A stretch of DNA of 6,910 nucleotides from Gammaproteobacteria bacterium (GTDB lineage: Bacteria > Pseudomonadota > Gammaproteobacteria > Chromatiales > Chromatiaceae). Positions 1 to 5,670 of this stretch are shown in pieces (within the stretch, counting starts at the first letter, position 1; each line of letters begins with the position of its first letter). A program made the translations under genes and the position numbers. The notes under the pieces are model-generated. The model was not told the DNA's origin. It worked only from the letters and a program-made list of their open reading frames with translations, and searched no databases. The DNA lies in contig VMDJ01000079.1 of assembly GCA_008080925.1 (NCBI GenBank), positions 1 to 6,910 on the forward strand. The letters run 5' to 3'.

Positions 1-848
1 AACAAGTGCAGGATGGTATTGGTTGAACCACCCATTGCGATATCAAGGGTGATCGCATTTTCAAATGCTTTAAAGCCAACACTACGCGGCAAGATACGCT
101 CGTTGTCGTTCTCGTAATAATCCTTAGCCATATCCACGATACGACGACCGGCTTCTAAGAACAGGTGCTCACGATCAGCGTGAGTAGCGACAACAGTACC
201 GTTACCTGGCAACGCCAAACCTAAGGCTTCTGCCAAACAGTTCATTGAGTTTGCGGTAAACATACCCGAGCACGAACCACAGGTCGGACAAGCTGAACGC
301 TCAACGATATCCACTTGCTCATCTGAGGCTTTTGGATCAGCCGCAAGCACCATCGCATCAACGAGATCGATCTTATGCTCAGCGAGTTTGGTTTTACCAG
401 CTTCCATTGGACCACCGGTAACGAAAATTACAGGGATGTTCAAACGCATCGACGCCATCAACATTCCCGGGGTGATTTTGTCGCAGTTAGAGATGCACAC
501 GATCGCATCTGCGCAATGCGCGTTAACCATGTACTCAACACTATCTGCAATGATGTCGCGTGAAGGTAATGAGTAAAGCATGCCGTCGTGACCCATCGCG
601 ATACCGTCATCGACTGCAATGGTGTTGAATTCTTTCGCAACGCCGCCGGCCTTTTCGATCTCGCGAGCTACCAGCTGCCCCATGTCCTTAAGATGAACGT
701 GGCCAGGAACGAACTGAGTGAATGAGTTAGCAACGGCGATGATCGGCTTATGGAAATCGTCGTCCTTCATTCCAGTGGCTCGCCATAAAGCGCGCGCACC
801 TGCCATGTTGCGGCCTGCGGTAGAGGTTTTCGAACGGTATTGAGGCAT
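1..848 (-). CDS. ilvD: Dihydroxy-acid dehydratase IlvD, N-terminal part (3' end beyond window)
   Basis: IlvD dehydrates 2,3-dihydroxy-isovalerate and 2,3-dihydroxy-3-methylvalerate to the 2-keto acids in valine, isoleucine and leucine synthesis; it is a cytoplasmic iron-sulfur enzyme. About 282 codons are readable without interruption from the ATG at 848-846, roughly the first half of a protein usually slightly over 600 residues long. The start [19 protein letters not shown] is nearly that of E. coli IlvD. Family signatures seen: [12 protein letters not shown] (about residues 79-90), [11 protein letters not shown] (119-129; Cys122 is a cluster ligand and Lys124 a metal-site lysine in the family), [13 protein letters not shown] (185-197), and [10 protein letters not shown] near the window edge. 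A GGAG ribosome-binding site (858-861) lies 9 bases before the ATG, fixing the start. It is transcribed divergently from the TetR gene. Identification is secure; only completeness is unknown. Confidence 0.97.
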   Translation of the reverse strand, partial: MPQYRSKTSTAGRNMAGARALWRATGMKDDDFHKPIIAVANSFTQFVPGHVHLKDMGQLVAREIEKAGGVAKEFNTIAVDDGIAMGHDGMLYSLPSRDIIADSVEYMVNAHCADAIVCISNCDKITPGMLMASMRLNIPVIFVTGGPMEAGKTKLAEHKIDLVDAMVLAADPKASDEQVDIVERSACPTCGSCSGMFTANSMNCLAEALGLALPGNGTVVATHADREHLFLEAGRRIVDMAKDYYENDNERILPRSVGFKAFENAITLDIAMGGSTNTILHL

Positions 849-885
849 TTTTTGGATCTCCGCCGTTTTGCATCAAAAGACGCAC

Positions 886-915
886 ATTATCCGGTCCCTA
901 AGGGGTTCAAAGCAA
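886..915 (-). promoter_or_regulatory. Candidate sigma-70 promoter of ilvD
   Basis: On the minus strand TTGCTT (plus 910-915) is followed after 18 bases by GATAAT (plus 886-891), which would start ilvD transcription some 30 bases upstream of its ATG. The -10 box matches the consensus at five of six positions, the -35 box only moderately. The spacer holds a short palindrome, CCCT-A-AGGG (896-904), which could be a protein-binding site. The leader is too short for an attenuator with a leader peptide. Confidence 0.5.
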
Positions 916-929
916 TTACGATTCCCGGG

Positions 930-952
930 TTTTCGCCTATACTGAGCGAAAA
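930..952. promoter_or_regulatory. Inverted repeat enclosing the TetR gene's -10 box; candidate auto-operator
   Basis: TTTTCGC (930-936) and GCGAAAA (946-952) form perfect 7-base arms around a 9-base centre. The centre contains TATACT (938-943), a good -10 hexamer 32 bases upstream of the TetR ATG. A 23-base palindrome on the core promoter next to a TetR-family gene is the usual arrangement for an auto-repressed regulator. The corresponding -35 is poor (TTACGA at 916-921, 16-base spacer). Operator function is inferred from position and symmetry. No T-run follows it, so it is not a terminator. Confidence 0.55.
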
Positions 953-975
953 TCGTACATTCATACTAAAAGATT

Positions 976-1566
976 ATGGCCAAAAAGAGTGAACGCACCC
1001 GTCAACGCATCATTGATGCGGCGAATCGCCTGTTTTACCACCAGGGATATCACAACACCTCATTCACCGATGTGGTGGATGCGACCAATATCCCGCGCGG
1101 CAATATCTACTACTACTTCAAAACCAAAGATGAGATTTTGATCGCTGCGATCCGACATCGCACCGAACGCATATCAGCAATGCTTGATGACTGGTCAGGT
1201 AAATACCGCACCCCCATCGAACGACTCCATCGCTTTGTGAACATCCTCGAGGATAGCGCCGACTCACTCACTCGCTTTGGCTGCCCGATGGGCTCTCTAA
1301 ATATTGAGCTGGGTAAAAACGATCCCGCGTTACAAGAAGAAGCTGAGAACCTTTTTAAGGTATTTGAAGCTTGGTTGGCTGAACAGTTTGACGAGTTGGG
1401 TTTTGCCGGTCGCTCGCATGAATTAGCCCTGCGCGTGATCGCGATGGGACAAGGCATCAGCGTGGTCTCACATGTGCATCGCGATGCTGGCTTCCTAAGA
1501 CGAGAGCGAGATCGTATGCTCAGCATGATCAACCAACTCGTCGACGGCGAAGACAGCTGTCTCTAG
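976..1566 (+). CDS. TetR/AcrR-family transcriptional regulator
   Basis: A 196-residue DNA-binding regulator of normal TetR-family length. The N-terminal domain (about residues 6-55) is typical: TRQRIIDAANRLFYHQGY, a helix-turn-helix at about 29-48, and the diagnostic GNIYYYFKTKDEIL stretch (42-55). The C-terminal ligand and dimer domain carries GCPMGSL (102-108), a motif I associate with the LmrA/YxaF-like and related TetR subgroups; the Cys103 is noteworthy. The ligand and targets cannot be deduced. The gene is divergent from ilvD and ends 9 bases before argE, so regulator and argE are probably on one transcript. It likely represses itself through the palindrome at 930-952. There is almost no Shine-Dalgarno sequence before the ATG, only AAAAG, so translation may be weak. 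Confidence 0.95.
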   Translation: MAKKSERTRQRIIDAANRLFYHQGYHNTSFTDVVDATNIPRGNIYYYFKTKDEILIAAIRHRTERISAMLDDWSGKYRTPIERLHRFVNILEDSADSLTRFGCPMGSLNIELGKNDPALQEEAENLFKVFEAWLAEQFDELGFAGRSHELALRVIAMGQGISVVSHVHRDAGFLRRERDRMLSMINQLVDGEDSCL

Positions 1567-1575
1567 AGATTAAAA

Positions 1576-2721
1576 ATGCCCTACCCCAAAATCGAAACCA
1601 TGATGCAGCAACTGATTGCTTGCCCTTCTGTGAGCAGTGTCAGTCCACATTGGGATCAATCGAATGAAGCCGTGATTCAACGCTTAGCCGATTGGACTAA
1701 AGCCGCTGGGTTTACTGTTGAAGTGATGCCGATCGAAGGCTTCCCGGGCAAATACAATCTCATTGCAAGTATTGGTAGCGGTCCTGATGGCTTAGTCCTC
1801 TCTGGTCACACCGATACCGTTCCGTATGACGATGGCAAGTGGAATAGCGATCCTTTCAAGTTACTTGATGACAACCACAAGTGGTATGGCTTAGGCACCT
1901 GTGACATGAAAGGCTTCTTCGCCGTAGTACTCGAAGCGTTACGTGATATCGATCTGAAGCAATTAAAAAAACCACTGGTTATTCTGGCAACCGCTGATGA
2001 AGAAAGCAGCATGTGTGGTGCGCGTAGCTTGCTCGATGCACAACGTCAGCTTGGTCGCCATGCGGTGATTGGCGAACCGACCGAACTCAAACCGATTCGT
2101 ATGCATAAAGGCATTGCGATGGAAGCGATTCGTTTAACCGGTCGCTCAGGTCATTCCAGTAATCCTGCATTAGGTAATAACGCGTTAGATGGCATGTATA
2201 CCGTGATCGGTGAACTGATGCAGTGGCGCCAATCATTGCAGCAGCGTTACCACAACCCCATGTTTGAGATCGATGTACCAACCGTGAACTTAGGTCACAT
2301 TCATGGTGGTGATAATCCAAATCGTATTTGTGCGCATTGCGAGCTGCACTTTGATATTCGCCCACTCCCCGGAATGGATATCGAAGCTTTGCGTGAAGAA
2401 ATTGACCATCGCTTATCAGATGCTCTCGCAAGCACCGGACTTAAACTGGAACGCGTCTCGTTATTCGAAGGCATACCCGCTATGGAAACCGATGCTAATG
2501 CGCCGATCATTCGTAGCACCGAAGCACTCACCGGCAACAAAGCCCAAGCCGTTGCCTTTGGTACCGAAGGTCCCTTCTTGAATGCATTAGGTATGGATAC
2601 CGTGATCATGGGGCCGGGCTCAATTGATCAAGCTCATCAACCCAATGAGTTTGTCTCGCATGATCAAGCCAAGAAAGGTATCGAGATCATTAAGTCTTTA
2701 GTGCGCGAATACTGCTGTTAA
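1576..2721 (+). CDS. argE: Acetylornithine deacetylase ArgE
   Basis: ArgE hydrolyses N2-acetylornithine to ornithine and acetate in the linear arginine pathway; it is a cytoplasmic metallopeptidase-fold (M20) enzyme that binds zinc or cobalt. The 381 residues match E. coli ArgE in length and order of motifs: SGHTDTVP with metal ligand His78 and Asp80; LGTCDMKG with bridging Asp110; ADEESS with the catalytic base Glu142 and ligand Glu143; GEPT with Glu167; and the C-terminal SIDQAHQPNEF with ligand His354. The dimerisation lid contains SGHSSNPALG and LGHIHGGDNPNRIC, also as in E. coli. All expected catalytic residues are present. A weak AGAG (1565-1568) overlapping the TetR stop precedes the ATG by 7 bases, consistent with translational coupling to the regulator gene. 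argA follows after 61 bases. Confidence 0.97.
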   Translation: MPYPKIETMMQQLIACPSVSSVSPHWDQSNEAVIQRLADWTKAAGFTVEVMPIEGFPGKYNLIASIGSGPDGLVLSGHTDTVPYDDGKWNSDPFKLLDDNHKWYGLGTCDMKGFFAVVLEALRDIDLKQLKKPLVILATADEESSMCGARSLLDAQRQLGRHAVIGEPTELKPIRMHKGIAMEAIRLTGRSGHSSNPALGNNALDGMYTVIGELMQWRQSLQQRYHNPMFEIDVPTVNLGHIHGGDNPNRICAHCELHFDIRPLPGMDIEALREEIDHRLSDALASTGLKLERVSLFEGIPAMETDANAPIIRSTEALTGNKAQAVAFGTEGPFLNALGMDTVIMGPGSIDQAHQPNEFVSHDQAKKGIEIIKSLVREYCC

Positions 2722-2741
2722 TGCTTCCAAAGTGTGAAGCA
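2722..2741 (+). other. Small hairpin directly after the argE stop
   Basis: TGCTTC (2722-2727) and GAAGCA (2736-2741) can pair around an 8-base loop, starting at the first base after the argE stop. No run of T follows, so it is unlikely to terminate transcription. It may protect the 3' end of argE mRNA or be chance. Just downstream, TG-C-TATATC (2743-2751) resembles a weak extended -10 box that could give argA some independent transcription. Both readings are weak. Confidence 0.25.
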
Positions 2742-2782
2742 CTGCTATATCTTTGATCCTTAATTAATTTTTAACGTTCCTC

Positions 2783-4090
2783 ATGGCAAAACAAAACGCA
2801 CAATTTGTTGAATGGTTTAGACAATCATCGCCTTATATCCATGCTCATCGTGGCAAGGTGTTGGTCGTGTCGTTTGATGGCGAAGCGATCACCGATAGCG
2901 ATTTTGCTTACCTAATGTATGACGTTGCCCTGCTTAATGGTTTGGGCATGAAGCTGGTGCTTGTGCCTGGCGCACGCCCACAAATCGAAGAACGTCTTGC
3001 GCTACGTGGCGCCAAGATTCAGCTACATAACGGTTTGCGCATCACAGATGAGCAAGCACTGCAGTGCGTTAAAGATGCTGCCGGTAATGTGCGGGTCGAG
3101 ATCGAAGCATTGCTTTCGATGGGATTGAACAACTCGCCGATGGCAGGCACAGCGATTCGTGTTGCCTCGGGTAACCATGTCACTGCTAAACCGATTGGCA
3201 TTGTCGATGGCGTGGATTACTTACATACTGGCGAAGTTCGCAAAGTGAATGCAGATGCGATTCGCGCACAACTCGATGCGAACTCGGTCGTATTAGTTCC
3301 ACCACTCGGCTATTCACCGACTGGTGAAGCCTTTAACTTGAGTGCTCCGGATGTGGCCTCAGCTGTCGCTGTTGCTTTACATGCCGATAAATTGATTTAT
3401 CTCACCGAAGGTAAACTCAAGTTACCGGCAAGCATGAGCAGCTTAGTAACCAAGGAAGTCGACGCCGTGTTAGCACGTCGTAAATCACTCACTGAAGATC
3501 AACGTCGTCTACTCACAAACGCGGCAGCAGCTTGTCGTGCTGGCGTAAAACGTACGCACATTCTGAATCGTCTCGATGATGGAGCGCTTCTGAGTGAGCT
3601 ATTCACGCGCGAGGGCTCTGGCTTGCTGGTTACGCAAGAGCCGTTTGAACAAACCCGCCCTGCGAACATCGACGATGTTGGCGGCATTCTTGAATTGATC
3701 GAGCCACTCGAAGCTTCCGGCGCTTTAGTGAAACGTTCACGTGAAAAACTTGAGCAAGAGATTAATTACTTCACTGTGATTGAATGTGACGGCAGCATTA
3801 TTGCGTGCGCTGCGCTCTATCCTTTCGAAAAAGAATCGACGGCCGAAGTGGCTTGCTTTGTTGTCAGTCCTAACTATCAAGGGAATGGACGTGGCGAGTC
3901 ACTGCTCAATCAGATCGAAGCTGATGCAAAGCAACAAAAGCTCGACACTATTTTTGTCCTCAGCACACGCACCAGTCACTGGTTTAGAGAGCAAGGCTTT
4001 ATGCCAAGTGATGTGAGCGCCTTACCGAAGCGCAAACGTGATCTATATAACTGGCAACGTAAAAGTCGGGTATTTAGTAAAAAGCTATAA
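2783..4090 (+). CDS. argA: N-acetylglutamate synthase ArgA (classical two-domain type)
   Basis: ArgA transfers acetyl from acetyl-CoA to glutamate, the first and arginine-inhibited step of arginine synthesis. The 435 residues compare with 443 in E. coli. The N-terminal amino-acid-kinase-like domain (about residues 20-280), the arginine-sensing part in this family, shows LVPGARPQIEERL, LSMGLNNSPMAG and TGEAFNLSAPD. The C-terminal GNAT domain (about 290-430) contains DDVGGILELIEPLEASGALV, SREKLEQEI, CAALYPF and the acetyl-CoA loop QGNGRG (366-371), ending in the typical LYNWQRKSRV. Both domains are intact, so feedback control is likely retained. The ATG is supported by alignment with E. coli from residue 1, although no Shine-Dalgarno is seen before it (AACGTTCCTC). 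Together with argE it supplies both acetyl-cycle end steps of the linear pathway; two terminators follow. Confidence 0.97.
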   Translation: MAKQNAQFVEWFRQSSPYIHAHRGKVLVVSFDGEAITDSDFAYLMYDVALLNGLGMKLVLVPGARPQIEERLALRGAKIQLHNGLRITDEQALQCVKDAAGNVRVEIEALLSMGLNNSPMAGTAIRVASGNHVTAKPIGIVDGVDYLHTGEVRKVNADAIRAQLDANSVVLVPPLGYSPTGEAFNLSAPDVASAVAVALHADKLIYLTEGKLKLPASMSSLVTKEVDAVLARRKSLTEDQRRLLTNAAAACRAGVKRTHILNRLDDGALLSELFTREGSGLLVTQEPFEQTRPANIDDVGGILELIEPLEASGALVKRSREKLEQEINYFTVIECDGSIIACAALYPFEKESTAEVACFVVSPNYQGNGRGESLLNQIEADAKQQKLDTIFVLSTRTSHWFREQGFMPSDVSALPKRKRDLYNWQRKSRVFSKKL

Positions 4091-4094
4091 ATAG

Positions 4095-4117
4095 AGGCGC
4101 CGCAAGGCGCCTTTTTT
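4095..4117 (+). terminator. Intrinsic terminator of argA
   Basis: AGGCGCC (4095-4101) pairs with GGCGCCT (4106-4112) around a stable GCAA tetraloop, and six T (4112-4117) follow. It begins 4 bases after the argA stop codon. Typical rho-independent form for plus-strand transcription; there is no A-run upstream, so it is unidirectional. Confidence 0.92.
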
Positions 4118-4125
4118 CTGCACAT

Positions 4126-4160
4126 AAAAAAGCCGGATGATTTCTCATCCGGCTTTTTTT
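4126..4160. terminator. Bidirectional intrinsic terminator between convergent genes
   Basis: Perfect 15-base arms, AAAAAAGCCGGATGA (4126-4140) and TCATCCGGCTTTTTT (4145-4159), flank a TTTC loop. The GC-rich stem is bounded by an A-run on the left and seven T on the right, so it yields a U-tract in both directions. It backs up the first argA terminator and ends the minus-strand gene whose stop lies 14 bases to the right. Confidence 0.95.
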
Positions 4161-4173
4161 GACTGTGGTGCGA

Positions 4174-5127
4174 TTAGTAAATCTTCCCCACTGGCGCTAC
4201 AGGCTCAATAAAGGCACGCTGCTCGCCACCTTCACCATTACCGCCTTCGCCGTTACCAAAATCAGATGAGCCTTCTTGCCACATCTTACGCATCTCATCT
4301 GGGAATTTACGTGCATTACGCTCGAACTCTTCCTCAACATCGATTGGGTTAGGCACACTGATATAAGGTGCTGTAAAACCTGGTGGCATACGACCCATTA
4401 AGTTCGGTGTATTGATCGCGTCATCCCACATCTCACCCACCGAATAACGTGGATCGGTTGGATCAATCCAACGGAACGGCACATCGTTACCCCATGGGGT
4501 GACACCATTCCAAGAATCAGGGCCAAAGCCACCAAAGAAACCATCACCCCAACCTGGGAAGCTACCCCAAGGCAAACTCTTCATTGGGTGATCATTCCAT
4601 TTGTTGCGCTCGAATGGACCGGTGCTCCATGGACGGAAGTTACCATCTGCCCAACGACCACCGTGATCGAATGGGTTTTGCAGTGGGTTTTGACCACCCC
4701 ACATATTGCCAAATGGATTGCTGTCTTCGCTGAACGGGCCACCGTTGAATGGACCACTATTACCAAATGGGCCGCTATTACCGAAAGGACCACCGTTAAA
4801 TGGAACATTCCCACCAAACGGGCCACTGTTACCAAATGGACCATTGTTGTATGGGCCATAGCCACCATAAGGTGCTGAGTTACCCCAAGGCATTGATGGA
4901 CCATTGCCATAATTCGGATTTGGCATGTAAGTGTAACCGCCCCATGGATTCGACATTGGGGTGTAGTTAGGACCGTAGTTGTATGGGCCAGGCGCTGCTT
5001 GCGCAGGCGCAGCCGCTTGCTGTGCAGCCTCTGGTGCCGCTGGCGCAGTCTCATTGGCCATAACGACCGACGAGCCGGTCAGTGCTAGCACTGAGAGGAT
5101 GCGTGAGATCCACTGAGTCTTTTTCAT
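4174..5127 (-). CDS. Secreted Gly/Pro/Asn/aromatic-rich repeat protein, sulfur-globule-protein-like
   Basis: A 317-residue exported protein. A Sec signal peptide is clear: MKKTQW, a hydrophobic stretch, and likely cleavage after VMA (residue 24). Next come an Ala/Pro/Gln linker (25-46), a Tyr/Gly/Pro/Asn segment with PWGG and PWGN motifs (47-95), a tandem Gly-Pro-Phe region (96-132) made of two 17-residue units, a Trp/Phe/Gly region (133-220) with further PWG motifs, and a less repetitive charged C-terminal part (about 221-285) ending in a Gly/Glu-rich tail and VAPVGKIY. There are no cysteines. Envelope sulfur globule proteins of sulfur oxidisers share the signal peptide, the composition and GPW/GPF-type repeats, hence the suggestion; a periplasmic or surface structural protein of another kind is the alternative. 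The start has a good AGGAG (5134-5138) 6 bases upstream. Gene reality is near certain; the function is inferred from composition. Confidence 0.6.
   Translation of the reverse strand: MKKTQWISRILSVLALTGSSVVMANETAPAAPEAAQQAAAPAQAAPGPYNYGPNYTPMSNPWGGYTYMPNPNYGNGPSMPWGNSAPYGGYGPYNNGPFGNSGPFGGNVPFNGGPFGNSGPFGNSGPFNGGPFSEDSNPFGNMWGGQNPLQNPFDHGGRWADGNFRPWSTGPFERNKWNDHPMKSLPWGSFPGWGDGFFGGFGPDSWNGVTPWGNDVPFRWIDPTDPRYSVGEMWDDAINTPNLMGRMPPGFTAPYISVPNPIDVEEEFERNARKFPDEMRKMWQEGSSDFGNGEGGNGEGGEQRAFIEPVAPVGKIY
4741..4842 (-). repeat. Two tandem 51-base (17-residue) Gly-Pro-Phe units
   Basis: Residues 96-112 read GPFGNSGPFGGNVPFNG and residues 113-129 read GPFGNSGPFGNSGPFNG, 14 of 17 identical. Aromatic Phe residues therefore recur at spacings of 6, 6, 5, 6, 6, 5, and one further GPF (130-132) begins an incomplete third unit. 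Six of the 14 identical residues use different synonymous codons, so the duplication is not recent. Confidence 0.9.
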
Positions 5128-5133
5128 TTTGAG

Positions 5134-5138
5134 CTCCT
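5134..5138 (-). promoter_or_regulatory. Strong ribosome-binding site of the repeat-protein gene
   Basis: Minus-strand AGGAG with a 6-base spacer before the ATG at 5127-5125. It is the best Shine-Dalgarno in the window and fits a protein made in quantity. Confidence 0.75.
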
Positions 5139-5191
5139 ATAGCTTCAATCGATTGGCCCAAGTCAAATCCGGGGCTAATCTACAGTGCCGA

Positions 5192-5211
5192 CATCATATC
5201 AGGGTATGATG
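5192..5211. promoter_or_regulatory. Inverted repeat carrying TATGAT on both strands; possible divergent -10 boxes or operator
   Basis: CATCATA (5192-5198) and TATGATG (5205-5211) surround a 6-base centre. Each arm reads TATGAT outward on one strand, a five-of-six match to the -10 consensus. Transcripts from these boxes would have leaders of about 60 bases to the repeat-protein gene on one side and the DUF302 gene on the other. No convincing -35 box is seen for either, which suggests activator dependence, or that the element is an operator only. Confidence 0.35.
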
Positions 5212-5234
5212 CGTCTGAAATCAATAACCTGCGT

Positions 5235-5251
5235 ATGACCGACCCGGTCAT
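5235..5251. promoter_or_regulatory. 17-base palindrome upstream of the DUF302 gene, candidate operator
   Basis: ATGACCG (5235-5241) and CGGTCAT (5245-5251) are perfect 7-base arms with a 3-base centre, 29 bases before the DUF302 start. Size and symmetry fit a dimeric repressor site. No regulator gene is adjacent, and the TetR palindrome at 930-952 has a different sequence, so the binding protein is unknown. Confidence 0.4.
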
Positions 5252-5280
5252 TCAAAGTTCAATTACATAAGGTAGTAACT

Positions 5281-5670
5281 ATGTACGAATTTAACCTCAC
5301 CCTGAACCTCCCCTTTGATCAAGCGGTCGAAAAGGTCCGTGAAACCTTGATGGGCGAACAACTTGGCGTGGTCAGCGAGATCGACGTTCAAGCCATTTTT
5401 AAAGCCAAAATGGATAAGGATATTGCGCCATACCGCATCATGGGTGCGTGTAACCCTAAGCTTGCTGAGCGAGTTCTCGAGGCAGAACCCAATGCCGGCA
5501 CCTTATTGCCTTGTAACTTTGTGATGCGCGCTGAGGGTGATGCAACAGTAGTGAGCTTCATGGACCCCGCTTCTGTGCTTGCATTGAGTGAGAATGAAAC
5601 CGTTCGCGAGATCGGCAGCGAAGCGCGTGCCAAGTTACAACGCGTTGCCGATACCTTAGCTGGCGTGTGA
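5281..5670 (+). CDS. DUF302 domain-containing protein
   Basis: A 129-residue cytoplasmic protein consisting of a single DUF302 domain, with no signal peptide or membrane segment. Family signatures are present: YRIMGACNPKLAERVL (about residues 51-66) and EPNAGTLLPCNFVMR (69-83), which place the two conserved cysteines Cys57 and Cys78. The family's biochemical role is unestablished; the paired cysteines suggest redox, metal or persulfide chemistry, which is inference only. AAGG (5269-5272) sits 8 bases before the ATG. The stop overlaps the GTG start of the next gene by 4 bases, so the two are translationally coupled and probably functionally linked. It is divergent from the repeat-protein gene. 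Confidence 0.9.
   Translation: MYEFNLTLNLPFDQAVEKVRETLMGEQLGVVSEIDVQAIFKAKMDKDIAPYRIMGACNPKLAERVLEAEPNAGTLLPCNFVMRAEGDATVVSFMDPASVLALSENETVREIGSEARAKLQRVADTLAGV

Noticed and set aside
375..640. Open frames of about 60 codons on both strands inside the ilvD region
   Set aside because: They lie wholly within the ilvD coding sequence, which has clear family motifs throughout, and show no recognisable protein or ribosome-binding site.
896..904. CCCTAAGGG palindrome as the TetR operator
   Set aside because: Very short; the 23-base palindrome at 930-952 over the -10 box is a better candidate. Kept only as a note in the ilvD promoter entry.
2087..2609. Minus-strand open frames of 102 and 114 codons within argE
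   Set aside because: Fully contained in argE, whose catalytic residues are intact; no motif or start signal supports them.
4702..4842. CRISPR-like or satellite repeat array suggested by recurring short motifs such as ACCAAATGG
   Set aside because: The recurrences are in phase with codons for Gly-Pro-Phe-Gly, vary at third positions, and have no unique spacers.
4588..4878. 96-codon plus-strand open frame antisense to the Gly-Pro-Phe repeats, with its own repetitive Trp/Thr/Lys composition
   Set aside because: Its repetitiveness is a by-product of the tandem codons of the real minus-strand gene, which has a signal peptide and strong ribosome-binding site. The antisense frame has neither.
4581..5054. 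157-codon minus-strand open frame in another frame of the repeat-protein gene
   Set aside because: It is rich in His, Val and Thr as expected from a shifted reading of Gly/Asn/Pro codons; there is no plausible start signal.
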